From assembly GCA_002363865.1 (NCBI GenBank), contig DEWY01000006.1:496001-560000 (forward strand): a stretch of 64,000 nt of DNA. Direction: 5' to 3'. This DNA is from Caulobacteraceae bacterium UBA3198. GTDB lineage: Bacteria; Pseudomonadota; Alphaproteobacteria; Caulobacterales; Caulobacteraceae. The notes under the pieces were generated by a model. That model was not told where the DNA came from. It was given only the letters and a program-made list of their open reading frames with translations, and searched no databases. A program made the translations under genes and the position numbers. Below, piece after piece: positions 1 through 8,218 of the stretch (positions are counted from its first letter, which is position 1; each line of letters starts with the position of its first letter).

Positions 1-492
1 GTGGCCCGCTGGGCGCATGGTTTCGTGGCCGGGCCTGCGACGGACACCCTGTCCCTGCTGAAGGACCTCAACGCCGGCGTGCTGGCTGCGGCGACCTACC
101 GGGTGCGGGACGAAGAGGGCGTGCAGAGCGCCGGCGAAACCCTGCGCCTGGCCAGCGGATCCTGCCGCGATCTGGCGGCCCTGTTCATCGAAGCCGTCCG
201 CCAGCTGGGCCTGGGCGCCCGGGCGGTCAGCGGCTACCTGTTTGATCCCGACCAGACCGATCGTCAGGCCGACACCACCCACGCCTGGGCCGAGGTCTAT
301 CTGCCCGGCGCCGGCTGGATTACCTTCGACCCCACCCACAACCGGATCGGGGCCGCAGGGCTCATCCCCCTGGCGGTGGGGCGCAGCAACGGCCAAATCA
401 TGCCAGTGGCCGGCAGCTACGCCGGGTCCGCCGCCGACGCCCTGGGCATGGCGGTGTCGGTGAGGATCGCGCCAGTGATTTCGGCGCCTTGA
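1..492 (+). CDS. Transglutaminase-like family protein, C-terminal part
   Basis: This is the C-terminal part of a transglutaminase-like (papain-fold) protein cut by the window edge. The reading frame is open from base 1, and the GTG there is probably internal because family members usually have an N-terminal beta domain before this point. The catalytic triad is visible: Cys55 in the SGSCRDLA motif, His94 in THAWAEV and Asp110 in TFDPTHN. Bacterial members of this shape are thought to act as cysteine peptidases or peptide-modifying enzymes; the substrate cannot be read from sequence. The next gene follows after about 65 bp on the same strand. The family call is firm; the start and exact role are not. 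Confidence 0.85.
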   Translation: MARWAHGFVAGPATDTLSLLKDLNAGVLAAATYRVRDEEGVQSAGETLRLASGSCRDLAALFIEAVRQLGLGARAVSGYLFDPDQTDRQADTTHAWAEVYLPGAGWITFDPTHNRIGAAGLIPLAVGRSNGQIMPVAGSYAGSAADALGMAVSVRIAPVISAP

Positions 493-557
493 TTGCGCCC
501 AAGACCTTTGGCAGCGTGAACGCCACAATCTCCTCACGCCCCGCCAAGGACCCTCCC

Positions 558-848
558 ATGACCCGCAACAGCCTTCGCGCCCTGATGGCCGCCACCCTGA
601 CCGTGGCCAGCCTCAGCGCCGCCTCAGCCCTGGCCAATCCGGCCGCCGACAAGTGCGCCGCTGCGCTCTCGCCCGAGGGCAAGCTGATGCACCAGACCGT
701 CGCGCCCCATGTGCAGGCCGATTCCGACATCGAAAAGCTGATGCGCAAGCACCTGCGCGGCCTGGTCATGGGCGGCAAGTTGAAGCTCAAGACCGCCGAG
801 GCCAATGGCCAGGCCGTCGGCCGCTGCCTGTCCCTGCTTAAGAGCTGA
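558..848 (+). CDS. Small secreted hypothetical protein
   Basis: A 96-residue protein whose first 24 residues form a classical Sec signal peptide: MTRN, an Ala/Leu-rich core, then a probable cleavage after SALA. The mature part is short and polar, with two cysteines (in DKCAAAL and GRCLSLL) that could form one disulfide. The ATG was chosen because AAGGA lies about 9 bases upstream and it gives a clean signal peptide; the frame is open 69 bases further upstream without a signal. I do not recognise the family. It lies between the transglutaminase-like gene and the redoxin on the same strand, so co-transcription is possible. Confidence 0.7.
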   Translation: MTRNSLRALMAATLTVASLSAASALANPAADKCAAALSPEGKLMHQTVAPHVQADSDIEKLMRKHLRGLVMGGKLKLKTAEANGQAVGRCLSLLKS

Positions 849-912
849 GGCCGGAGGCTGTAACCTCCGCCGTGGGCGGGGCGAAGTCCTAGGCGAACTG
901 GAGGGATATCCC

Positions 913-1473
913 ATGAGATCGCTTGTCTTCGCCCTGGCCGCCGCGGCGGCTGTTCTGATGTCGCCCGCCGCCCTGGCCGCGCCGATCGACATCGGCCCCG
1001 CGGTGGGAACGAAGGCTCCCGCCCTGACCGCCACCGACGCCGCCGGCTCGCCCGCGAGCATGAAGGACCTGGCCGGCCCGCGGGGCCTGGTGCTGGTCTT
1101 TGTGCGCTCGGCCCGCTGGTGCCCCTTCTGCCAGGCCCAGCTGATCGACCTGCGGGGGGCGCAGGAGGCGCTGAAGGCCAAGGGCTACGGCCTGGCCGCG
1201 CTCTCCTATGACAGCCCCGAGGTGCTGGCCCAGTTCGCCGCCCGACGGGACATCGGCTATCCCCTGCTTTCGGATCCCAAGTCGGCGACCATCGACGCCT
1301 ATGGGATCCGCGACCCTCAGTATCCCGCCGGCCACATGGCCCATGGCGTGCCGCAGCCGGCCATCTTCATCCTGTCCCGGGACGGCGTGGTGCAGGCCAA
1401 GCTGGCAGAGGAGGGCTATCGCAACCGGCCGCCCACCGCGGTGGTGCTGGAAACGGTGTCACGGCTGCCCTGA
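913..1473 (+). CDS. Exported AhpC/TSA-family redoxin
   Basis: A 186-residue protein with an N-terminal signal peptide (about residues 1-22, ending in AALAAP) followed by an AhpC/TSA (peroxiredoxin-like) thioredoxin fold. The active-site region reads SARWCPFCQAQ, a CxxC pair, so it looks more like a thiol-disulfide or bacterioferritin-comigratory-type redoxin than a one-Cys peroxidase. It probably acts in the periplasm. The ATG is preceded by a GGAGG ribosome site 7 bases upstream. The last 15 bases overlap the end of the convergent beta-lactamase-like gene. The fold is clear; the exact redox partner is unknown. Confidence 0.85.
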   Translation: MRSLVFALAAAAAVLMSPAALAAPIDIGPAVGTKAPALTATDAAGSPASMKDLAGPRGLVLVFVRSARWCPFCQAQLIDLRGAQEALKAKGYGLAALSYDSPEVLAQFAARRDIGYPLLSDPKSATIDAYGIRDPQYPAGHMAHGVPQPAIFILSRDGVVQAKLAEEGYRNRPPTAVVLETVSRLP

Positions 1474-2556
1474 GGGATCAGGCGCGCCGGCGATGGCGGC
1501 GGGAATGATCCCGTCGTCCAGCAGGGCGTGCAGCTCGCTCACATGGCTCTCCTCCCGCGGGCGGGGCGAGGGGTCGGAGATCATCACCACGGTGAGGTCC
1601 AGGCTGGGGACCACGAACAGCATCTGGCCGCCATAGCCCCAGGCGAAATGCACGGGGTGACCCAGGGTCTCCTTGCTGAACCAGCCATAGCCATAGGCGT
1701 GGCCGCTCCAGGGCGAGCGGGTGCGCGGCGTCCAGCTCTCCTCGATCCAGGCGGCAGGCAGGATGCGCCGCCCCTCGATCTCGCCGCCCAGGCGATAGAG
1801 CTCGCCGAACCGCAGCAGGTCCCGCGGCGACATCATCATGTCGTTGCCGCCGAAATAGATCCCCTGCGGGTCCCGCAGCCAGGGTGGAATGGTGACGCCG
1901 AGCGGCGCGGCGAGCCAGTCGCGGGCGAGGCTGTGGGTGCTGGCTCCGGCCGCCCGGGTCAGAGTCGCCGACATCAGGTGCGAGGTCCCGGTCGAATAGA
2001 TCATCCGGCCCCCCGGATCGTCGTCGAAGGGCCGGGCCAGCGCATGCCGCACCCAGTTGGGGCTGGTCACCCAGGCGCCGTAATATTGGCCCGAGGTGCG
2101 CCCCAGGCCCGCCTGCATCGACAGCAGATGGCCGACCTCGATCTCCTGCAGCCGGGGATCTCCGCCCGTGGGCAGGTCGCTCGCCAGCAGGGGGGCGATC
2201 TTCTGGTCGGTCCCGCTCAGCACCCCCCGGTCGATGGCGATCCCCACCAGGGCCGAGAGCACGGTCTTGGACGCTGACTTGATGTTCACCGGCTGGCCGA
2301 GGCCGGCGCCCCGCAGACGGTGCTCGGCCAGCACCTCCCCATCCCGGGCGACGATCACGGCGTGCAGATTGGGCAGGGCGCGGGCCTGCTCAACGACCGC
2401 GGCCATGGCGGCCGGGTCCAACCCCTCGGTCTGAACCGGCGGGGCGGCAGTCTGGGCCTGGGCGGGTTTGGCGTCAGGGGCGGGCGAACAGGCGACGGCG
2501 AAGGCCCCGGCCAGGACCAGGGCCAGGGCCAGTTTCGGCGGAAAGGACAGGCTCAT
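1459..2556 (-). CDS. Serine beta-lactamase-like hydrolase, lipoprotein
   Basis: A 365-residue class C beta-lactamase/esterase-family protein (Pfam Beta-lactamase). The N-terminus is hydrophobic and ends in AVAC (Cys23), a relaxed lipobox, so it is probably a lipoprotein or exported. The SxxK motif is SASK at 94-97. The usual YxN position reads YST near residue 187, a variant seen in esterase-like members. A C-terminal HFAWGYGGQ segment matches the place of the third motif. Substitution of Asn in YxN argues for an esterase or peptidase rather than a true antibiotic-resistance enzyme. Its 3' end overlaps the convergent redoxin gene by 15 bp. Confidence 0.85.
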   Translation of the reverse strand: MSLSFPPKLALALVLAGAFAVACSPAPDAKPAQAQTAAPPVQTEGLDPAAMAAVVEQARALPNLHAVIVARDGEVLAEHRLRGAGLGQPVNIKSASKTVLSALVGIAIDRGVLSGTDQKIAPLLASDLPTGGDPRLQEIEVGHLLSMQAGLGRTSGQYYGAWVTSPNWVRHALARPFDDDPGGRMIYSTGTSHLMSATLTRAAGASTHSLARDWLAAPLGVTIPPWLRDPQGIYFGGNDMMMSPRDLLRFGELYRLGGEIEGRRILPAAWIEESWTPRTRSPWSGHAYGYGWFSKETLGHPVHFAWGYGGQMLFVVPSLDLTVVMISDPSPRPREESHVSELHALLDDGIIPAAIAGAPDPSGQP

Positions 2557-2606
2557 GGACGGGACTTAGGCGCCCGACGCCCACCGATCCAGGCGCTGGG
2601 GCCCCT

Positions 2607-3029
2607 TCAGCGGCGACGCATCACCCCGGCCGCCAAGACCGGGATCAGGTATCCAACCAGCAACAGGGTGTTGGGAAGGATGTTGAGGGCGTAGCCGGTG
2701 GCCGCCGACAGGGCGCCGTCGATCACGTACCAGCCGACCACCGACACCGTCACTCCGCGCCACACTGGCGTGGCCCGGTCGCCCAGCAGGTCGATGGCCT
2801 TGAAGGCCGCCTCCAGGGTCAGCCACCAGCCCAGCGTCACCGCCCCCATCAGGGCGATGGAGAACCGCAATGGCTCGCCCATCTCCGCGGGCAATGCCTC
2901 GCCCACCAGGGCGAAGATCATCCGCACTGGCCCGCTGGTCGCCTCAAAGGCGGCTCCGGACAGGACGAGGCCAAACCCCGCCACCGACAGGCGCCACGCC
3001 GCCATCCACCGTCGCCAGAACCCGCTCAT
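2607..3029 (-). CDS. Hypothetical four-helix membrane protein
   Basis: A 140-residue very hydrophobic protein with four probable membrane segments: about residues 12-28, 55-75, 88-110 and 115-135. It ends in a basic tail (MRRR). No catalytic motif is seen and I do not recognise a family. It lies 50 bp upstream of the serine-hydrolase gene on the same strand, so the two could share a transcript. Confidence 0.65.
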   Translation of the reverse strand: MSGFWRRWMAAWRLSVAGFGLVLSGAAFEATSGPVRMIFALVGEALPAEMGEPLRFSIALMGAVTLGWWLTLEAAFKAIDLLGDRATPVWRGVTVSVVGWYVIDGALSAATGYALNILPNTLLLVGYLIPVLAAGVMRRR

Positions 3030-3121
3030 CGCTGTCGCCCCTCGCTCTCAACGGGGGCAGTCTGGCCCGCCCGCACGACAGGGCCAATGACCTGGCGGGT
3101 CATCGCCTGAGGTCCTACCCG

Positions 3122-3505
3122 TCAGCCGGCGGGGGGCGGCTCAGGCGGCATGGGCGAGGGGCCCGGGGGGTCGTATTTCTCGCCGTCCGGATTACTCGGC
3201 TGAACATAGAAGAAAATCAGCACCAACAGGCCGATGAGCGGGATGAGGCCGATGAGGACCCACCACCCGCTCCGCCCCGTGTCGTGCAACCGGCGAATGG
3301 CCATGCCCAGATGAGGGAGGAACAGGCCAAGCGTCAGCAGCAGGGTGAAGGGCTCGACGCCGCCCGAGGCCAGGCCGTCGTCCAGTATGCTCGCCGCGAT
3401 GGCTGCCAGGAAGACCGCCAGAACCCACCACCAGAAGGTGGCGCGATCCGTGCGTCCGTCGAAGTTCATGTAGTTGGCGAAGCCGTATCTCACCGCCTCG
3501 ATCAT
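3122..3505 (-). CDS. DUF805 family membrane protein
   Basis: A 127-residue DUF805 protein. The typical start (YGFANYMNFDGRTDRATFWWW) and the conserved RRLHDTGRSGWW motif before the last helix are both present. There are about three or four membrane helices, then a Pro-rich cytoplasmic tail (PPGPSPMPPEPPPAG). Family members are inner-membrane proteins of unknown function, sometimes next to stress genes. It is transcribed towards the hypothetical membrane protein, with a gap of about 90 bp. Family membership is certain; function is not. Confidence 0.92.
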   Translation of the reverse strand: MIEAVRYGFANYMNFDGRTDRATFWWWVLAVFLAAIAASILDDGLASGGVEPFTLLLTLGLFLPHLGMAIRRLHDTGRSGWWVLIGLIPLIGLLVLIFFYVQPSNPDGEKYDPPGPSPMPPEPPPAG

Positions 3506-3664
3506 GGTCCTGCCCTTTCGAACGTCGCGCCTCGCGGCCGCTGCGGGCGGCCGGCGCTCTATCGGCCCTCGACTCTCGCGCGTCCTTGTCCAGGATCAAA
3601 GCCCCCGCATCCGGCGGCGGTTGCAACCGCCCACAGGGACGCAGGTTCAGGCGAGGATCATCCG

Positions 3665-4228
3665 ATGAGCGATCCGGGCGGCGGTCTGGGCAAGGCGTCC
3701 CGGCGATGGTTCGGCAAGGCTGAGGCCGATCTCGATGCGGCCGAACGTCGGGTCCTGGCCACCACGGTGGACCGCAGCCCGGTGAGCCGCGACGTCAATG
3801 AGACCTTCGCAGACGAACAGACCTTCGGACAGCGCCTGGCCGACAGGGTGGCGGCGGTGGGGGGCTCCTGGACCTTCATCCTGGCCTTCGCCGCCTTCCT
3901 CAGCGCCTGGACCCTGCTGAACCTGACCCTGGGACGGGGGGCGTTCGACCCCTTCCCCTTCATCTTCCTGAACCTGCTGCTCTCCATGCTGGCGGCCATC
4001 CAGGCGCCCTTCATCATGATGAGCCAGAACCGGCAGGCGGCGAAGGATCGGATCAACGCCGCCCACGACTATGAGGTGAACCTCAAGGCCGAGATCGAGA
4101 TCATGGCCCTGCACGACAAGCTCGACCACCTGCGGGTCCAGCAGATCGAAGCGATCCTGGCCCGCCAGCAGGAACAACTCGACCTGATGCGCCAGCTCCT
4201 GGAGCGGGAGGCAGGCCGGGCGCGCTAA
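3665..4228 (+). CDS. DUF1003 family membrane protein
   Basis: A 187-residue DUF1003 protein. An N-terminal basic segment is followed by the family signature GQRLADRVAAVGGSW, two membrane helices (about residues 70-88 and 98-120, the second leading into QAPFIMMSQNRQ), and then a long amphipathic coiled-coil region rich in Glu, Gln and Arg. A frame open far upstream is spurious; this ATG starts right before the family N-terminus and sits 8 bases after AGGATC. Function is unknown. Its TAA stop shares bases with the stop of the convergent LysR gene. Confidence 0.88.
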   Translation: MSDPGGGLGKASRRWFGKAEADLDAAERRVLATTVDRSPVSRDVNETFADEQTFGQRLADRVAAVGGSWTFILAFAAFLSAWTLLNLTLGRGAFDPFPFIFLNLLLSMLAAIQAPFIMMSQNRQAAKDRINAAHDYEVNLKAEIEIMALHDKLDHLRVQQIEAILARQQEQLDLMRQLLEREAGRAR

Positions 4229-5136
4229 GCCTCTGGGCGCGGGGCCTCGCCCCCGCCGATGAGCTCCGTCAGCGCCTCGGCGAGGATGTCATAGACCAGC
4301 CGGATCCGTCGGCTGGTACGCAGTTCCCGGTGGGTGACCAGCCAGACGGGAAACCTCACCGGCGGGGCCGCGGGGAACAGGTCGACAATGTCTGGCGTCC
4401 CGCGGGCGATCTCCCGGCTCATGACGCAGACCCCCAGGCCCTGCTTGACCATCTCCCAGACGACGACCGAATTCTCGGACACCAGCCGGAAGTCATCGGG
4501 ACTCACCTGAAGGCCAATGCCCCGCATGAGGGCGGCGAACTGGTCAGTGTCCTCATAGGCGATGAGGTCCTCAGCGGCGATGTCCCCGACCGAGGCCGGC
4601 CAGCCCTTGCGCGCGATCCAGTCGCGGGAGGCGTAGAGGTGCGCCGCGCTCTCGCCGATCAGCCGGCCGATCAGCCCGTCTTCACTGGGCCGCACATGGC
4701 GGATGGCGATGTCGGCCTCACGCCGGCGCAGGTCGCTCAGCGTATTGCTCGAGATGACGACGATCTTGATCTGCGGCGCGGCTTCGCGGATGCGGGCGAT
4801 CACCGCAGGCAGGACATGGGCGGCGTAGGTGTCGGCCGCCGAGATGCTGACCCGCCCGGCTATGGCGAGCGAGCGGCCGGACGCCGCGACCGCCATGGCC
4901 GCAGCGGCCTCGCCCATGGTCCGGCCATGCTCCAACAGCTCTGCGCCGGTCGCGGTCAGGACAAGGCTCTTGCCCACCCGCTCAAAGAGCGCGACGCCCA
5001 GCTCGGTCTCCAGGGCGGCGATCTGCCGGGACAGGGTCGGCTGGGTCAGGCCCAGAAGCCGGGCGGCGGCGGTCAGGGAGCCGGCCTCGGCGGTGGCGAC
5101 GAAGGCGCGGGCGCGGTTCCAGTCCAGGGGCGTCAT
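4225..5136 (-). CDS. LysR-family transcriptional regulator
   Basis: A 303-residue LysR-type regulator. The winged helix-turn-helix occupies residues 1-60 (MTPLDWNRARAFVATAEAG, then LTQPTLSRQIAALE). A periplasmic-binding-like effector domain follows from about residue 90. I chose the ATG at 5136 because it gives the standard LysR N-terminus; an in-frame start 16 codons upstream adds only a basic extension. It is divergent from the methyltransferase at 5232, and the 95-bp gap between them is the natural place for its operator. Its target is therefore plausibly that methyltransferase and itself, but this is inferred from position only. Confidence 0.9.
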   Translation of the reverse strand: MTPLDWNRARAFVATAEAGSLTAAARLLGLTQPTLSRQIAALETELGVALFERVGKSLVLTATGAELLEHGRTMGEAAAAMAVAASGRSLAIAGRVSISAADTYAAHVLPAVIARIREAAPQIKIVVISSNTLSDLRRREADIAIRHVRPSEDGLIGRLIGESAAHLYASRDWIARKGWPASVGDIAAEDLIAYEDTDQFAALMRGIGLQVSPDDFRLVSENSVVVWEMVKQGLGVCVMSREIARGTPDIVDLFPAAPPVRFPVWLVTHRELRTSRRIRLVYDILAEALTELIGGGEAPRPEA

Positions 5137-5231
5137 GCGTTTACGTATATGAGTTGTGCCTTGCGCGGCAATTCTAAGCTTCAACGCATATGCTAGATGT
5201 GGGCGCAGAAGACGTGAATTAAGGACGCCCG

Positions 5232-5879
5232 ATGCCCGCCGCCGCCCCCAACGATCGCGACGCCCGTTTCTGGGACAAGATCGCCCGCAAGTACGCCCGT
5301 GACCCTATCGGCGACATGGCCGGCTATGAGCGGACCCTGGAGGCTGTGGCCCGGCGTCTGGGGCCGGAACATCGGGTGCTCGAGCTGGGCTGCGGCACGG
5401 GAACCACGGCGCTCCGGTTGGCCTCAGGGGTCGCGCAATATGTCGCCAGCGACGTCTCGGCCGAGATGATCGCCATCGCCCGGGAAAAGGCCGACGGCGC
5501 CGGCCTGCCCCAGCTGACCTTCGAGGTCTCCACCGCCGAGGCCGCCCCCTGGCCGGAGGGCCATTTCGACGTGGTGCTGGCCTTCAACCTGCTCCACTTG
5601 ATCGATGACCGCCGGGCGGCCCTGGAGGGCGCTCACCGCCTGCTGAAGCCCGGCGGCCTCTTCATCTCCAAGACGCCGTTGCTGAAGGAGATGAACCCCC
5701 TCATCCGGGCGGCGATCCCGCTCATGCAAGCGCTCGGCAAGGCGCCCCACGTGGCGACGTTCGACGCCAATGAACTGGAGGGCGATCTGACCGCCGCAGG
5801 CTTTACGATCATCGAGCGCGACCGCCACGGGTCCGCGGCCAAGGACCCGCGCGCCTATCTGGCGGCCGTCAGAGCCTGA
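5232..5879 (+). CDS. Class I SAM-dependent methyltransferase
   Basis: A 215-residue methyltransferase. Motif I is VLELGCGTGTTALRLA (residues 49-64), followed by an acidic residue after strand 2 (ASDVSAEMI) and a motif IV-like FDVVLAFNLLHL segment. The closing region (LLKPGGLFISKTP) is typical of methyltransferase type 11/25 members that act on small molecules or lipids. It is divergent from the LysR gene, which probably regulates it. The substrate cannot be predicted. Confidence 0.88.
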   Translation: MPAAAPNDRDARFWDKIARKYARDPIGDMAGYERTLEAVARRLGPEHRVLELGCGTGTTALRLASGVAQYVASDVSAEMIAIAREKADGAGLPQLTFEVSTAEAAPWPEGHFDVVLAFNLLHLIDDRRAALEGAHRLLKPGGLFISKTPLLKEMNPLIRAAIPLMQALGKAPHVATFDANELEGDLTAAGFTIIERDRHGSAAKDPRAYLAAVRA

Positions 5880-6006
5880 TCAGGCCGCCGCCCCCGTCGT
5901 AAAACGGAAAAAGTTCGGGTTGAGTGTCGGCTGACGCTCGCCTGCCCCGTCCTAGGCCCATTCGGGCGGCGTGACGGCTGGCCTGCACTGACCCAGGAGC
6001 TAGACC

Positions 6007-7146
6007 ATGACCTATATCGACGGCTTCGTGATCGCGGTCCCCACGGCCAACCGCCAGAAATTCATCGACCACGCCCTGACCGGAAACAGCGTCTTCATGG
6101 AGCTCGGCGCCCTGCGCATCCTGGAGTGCTGGGGCGACGAGGTGCCCGAGGGCAAGCAGACCGATTTCCGCCGCGCGGTGCAGGCGACGCCTGAGGAGAC
6201 GGTGGTCTTCTCCTGGATCGAATGGCCGGACAAGGCGACCCGCGACGCGGCCATGGGGCGGATGGAAGAAATGATGGCCACCGACCCGCGAATGAACCCT
6301 GAGATCAATCCCATGCCGTTTGACGGCGCCCGCATGATCTATGGCGGCTTCACCCCGGTGGTGACCCTGGAGGCGCCCACCGCGAACAAGGCCGGCGACT
6401 TCATCTGGTATGAGCTGCTGACCACGGACGCGGCCGCCGCCCAGGCCTTCTATGGCCGGGTGCTGCCCTGGACCTTCGCGGGTTCCGGCCAGGCCGACAT
6501 GGATTACCGCATCATCAGCGCGCCGGAGCACGACGTGGCCGGCCTGATGGAAATCACCCCGGAGATGGCCGAGCATGGGGCGAGGCCGGTCTGGCTCTCC
6601 TATCTGGCGGTGGACGATGTGGACGCCGCCGTGGACGCGATCACCCAAAAAGGCGGCGCGGTGCAGATGGCGGCCATGGACGTCCCCATGGTCGGCCGCA
6701 TGGCCATGGTCGCCGACCCGCAAGGGGCGCCGTTCTATGTGATGAAGCCGGCATCTTCCGAAATCAGCCTGGCCTTCGCCTCTGACCGGCCGCGGGTCGG
6801 CCACGCCGCGTGGAACGAGCTGCACACCCCCGACCCGGCCGGCGCCTGGGCCTTCTATGGGGAGATGTTCGGCTGGGTTCAGGACGGCGACATGGATATG
6901 GGCCCCCTGGGCCGCTACGAATTCATCCGCCACGGGGGCCTGATCGGCGCGGTCATGCCCGCCGAGGCGCCGGCCTGGACCGCCTATTTCCGCGTGCCCG
7001 ACATCGACGTGGCCAAGGCTGCGGTGGAGGCCGGCGGCGGCCAGGTGGTCCAGGGCCCCGACGAGATTCCCGGCGGCGAATTCTCCATGAACTGCCTGGA
7101 TCCCCAGGGCGCGGCCTTCGGCCTTATCGGCTATCGCAAAGCTTAG
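6007..7146 (+). CDS. DUF1428-VOC-VOC three-domain fusion protein
   Basis: A 379-residue protein made of three parts. Residues 1-118 are a complete DUF1428 domain (begins MTYIDGFVIAVP, with RRAVQATPEETVVFSWIEWP and a family-like end FDGARMIYGGF). Residues 125-248 and 262-378 are two vicinal-oxygen-chelate (glyoxalase/bleomycin-resistance-like) domains; each starts with a WYELLTTD or WNELHTPD strand, then AFYGRVLPW or AFYGEMFGW, and ends in DPQGA(P/A)F. DUF1428 is usually a stand-alone protein of similar length to this N-terminal part, so a fusion is unusual. A metal-dependent small-molecule enzyme or binding protein is likely; substrate unknown. A ribosome site AGGAG lies 9 bases before the ATG. 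Confidence 0.88.
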   Translation: MTYIDGFVIAVPTANRQKFIDHALTGNSVFMELGALRILECWGDEVPEGKQTDFRRAVQATPEETVVFSWIEWPDKATRDAAMGRMEEMMATDPRMNPEINPMPFDGARMIYGGFTPVVTLEAPTANKAGDFIWYELLTTDAAAAQAFYGRVLPWTFAGSGQADMDYRIISAPEHDVAGLMEITPEMAEHGARPVWLSYLAVDDVDAAVDAITQKGGAVQMAAMDVPMVGRMAMVADPQGAPFYVMKPASSEISLAFASDRPRVGHAAWNELHTPDPAGAWAFYGEMFGWVQDGDMDMGPLGRYEFIRHGGLIGAVMPAEAPAWTAYFRVPDIDVAKAAVEAGGGQVVQGPDEIPGGEFSMNCLDPQGAAFGLIGYRKA

Positions 7147-7174
7147 AGAGCCTTCTTCCGCCCACACCTCTCCA

Positions 7175-7262
7175 CCGTCATGGCCCGGCTCGACCGGGCC
7201 ATCCATGAACACCGACGCAGGTCAGTGCGCATGGGCCCTCGGATCAAGTCCGAGGGCGACGG
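7175..7262 (+). repeat. Cloverleaf repeat, copy 1
   Basis: An 88-bp element that can fold into a cloverleaf. The outer stem is CCGTC (7175-7179) with GACGG (7258-7262). Hairpin A is ATGGCCCGG (7180-7188) with CCGGGCCAT (7194-7202) and loop CTCGA. The middle arm pairs CCATG near 7203 with CATGG near 7230, though it is poorer than in the other copies. Hairpin B is GCCCTCGGA (7235-7243) with TCCGAGGGC (7249-7257) and loop TCAAG. It fills the gap between the convergent fusion gene and SRPBCC gene. Further copies are at 37099 and 58016. Confidence 0.85.
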
Positions 7263-7280
7263 GGGCAAGTTGGGGAAGCC

Positions 7281-7811
7281 TCAGCCCGCCTCCGCCAGGC
7301 GCCGCACATTCTCGATCCCCCGGCGCATATAGGTCCGCCAGAAGAGCGCGATCAGCGCCGACAGCGGCGCGGCCATCAGGGCCGAGCGGGGGGTGAAGGC
7401 GTAGCGCCAGGTGATCTCCGTCCGGTCCGGCGCGGTCTCGACAAAGGTCCATTCGCCAAAGGCCGCCGTGGTCAGGGCCGCCAGGGGTCCGGTGAACCCG
7501 TCCACCCGATAGGCGAACCGGGCGCGGCCCCCGCTGGGCGGCGCCCCGTCGCAGGGCGCGCTGGCCAGGATCGCCTCGCGCACCGACGTCCCATCGGCCA
7601 GCCGCACCCGCCGCGCGCTCCCCACCACATCCCAAGGCCCCGTCTGATCGCTGGTCCCCACCACGGCGGGGATCGGGCCGGAGCCCCTCGGAAAGACCTG
7701 CGCGAGGTCGATGGGCACGAACACCGCCCAGACCTGGGCCAGCGAGGCCGCGGCGGTGGTCGAGACTTCAGCGGAGGGGCCGGCGCCGGGCTGTTCGGTG
7801 GGGGTCAGCAT
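7281..7811 (-). CDS. SRPBCC family protein
   Basis: A 176-residue START-like (SRPBCC, polyketide cyclase/dehydrase type) protein. The fold shows as AEVSTTAAASLAQVWAVFVPIDLAQVF near the start, a central strand-rich part ending GEWTFVETAPDRTEITWRYAF, and a C-terminal helix (ALIALFWRTYMRRGIENVRRLAE). Such proteins bind hydrophobic ligands. The ATG at 7811 was preferred over one nine codons upstream because the upstream stretch is only basic and proline-rich. Ligand and role are unknown. Confidence 0.75.
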   Translation of the reverse strand: MLTPTEQPGAGPSAEVSTTAAASLAQVWAVFVPIDLAQVFPRGSGPIPAVVGTSDQTGPWDVVGSARRVRLADGTSVREAILASAPCDGAPPSGGRARFAYRVDGFTGPLAALTTAAFGEWTFVETAPDRTEITWRYAFTPRSALMAAPLSALIALFWRTYMRRGIENVRRLAEAG

Positions 7812-7978
7812 GGGAGGCGGGCTCCAGCGTCTAGGCATGCGCCACTATCGCGTGGAAAGTAGTGTGTGTCCCGACTTCCAAGGCGGTACCTTACACCGTG
7901 CGCGTTCAGCGGCCCGGTGGTGGCAAGCGCCTGCATGCCGATCTCGAAAATCAGGCTGTGAATTGTAACACCCAGCCC

Positions 7979-8119
7979 ATGAGCCTTAGAACCGCCATCC
8001 GAGATTTGGTGAGCCAGCTCCCTCCCGGCTGGCAGGCAACTAAGCTGCTCGGATACGTGATCCTCTACAAAGAGACCGCCCGCCTATACCCGGACGCCGA
8101 GGTTATCGCGTACACCTAG
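7979..8119 (+). CDS. Possible small protein, weak support
   Basis: A 46-residue frame beginning MSLRTAIRDLVSQLPPGW and ending DAEVIAYT. The peptide looks globular (amphipathic helix, then a YVILYKE strand), but there is no clear ribosome site and the frame opens 117 bases further upstream. It could be a remnant of a gene in the accessory segment or a chance frame. I do not recognise it. Confidence 0.2.
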   Translation: MSLRTAIRDLVSQLPPGWQATKLLGYVILYKETARLYPDAEVIAYT

Positions 8120-8161
8120 CTTGACGGAAATCGGAAGGGGTCGCCAAGACTCAGGGAGCGT

Positions 8162-8218
8162 CGCTGGCGGACGCGGCGGGGAGGCCTGGTAGGGCGCGGC
8201 CGCCCGGGGCCGCCAGCG
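8162..8218. repeat. 57-bp inverted repeat downstream of the helicase gene
   Basis: A perfect 9-bp inverted repeat, CGCTGGCGG (8162-8170) with CCGCCAGCG (8210-8218), encloses a very GC-rich interior that itself contains GCGGCC and GGCCGC arms. It lies 6 bp beyond the helicase stop. It could act as a transcription end or mRNA stabiliser, but no T-run follows. It may also mark the segment boundary. Confidence 0.5.

Noticed and set aside
2870..4228. 452-codon plus-strand frame containing the DUF1003 gene
   Set aside because: Only the last 187 codons match a family; the upstream part lies opposite two supported minus-strand genes and is Arg/Pro-rich.
5137..5231. Specific LysR operator in the divergent gap
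   Set aside because: Several AT-rich short palindromes occur, but none stands out as a clear T-N11-A pair in the right place.
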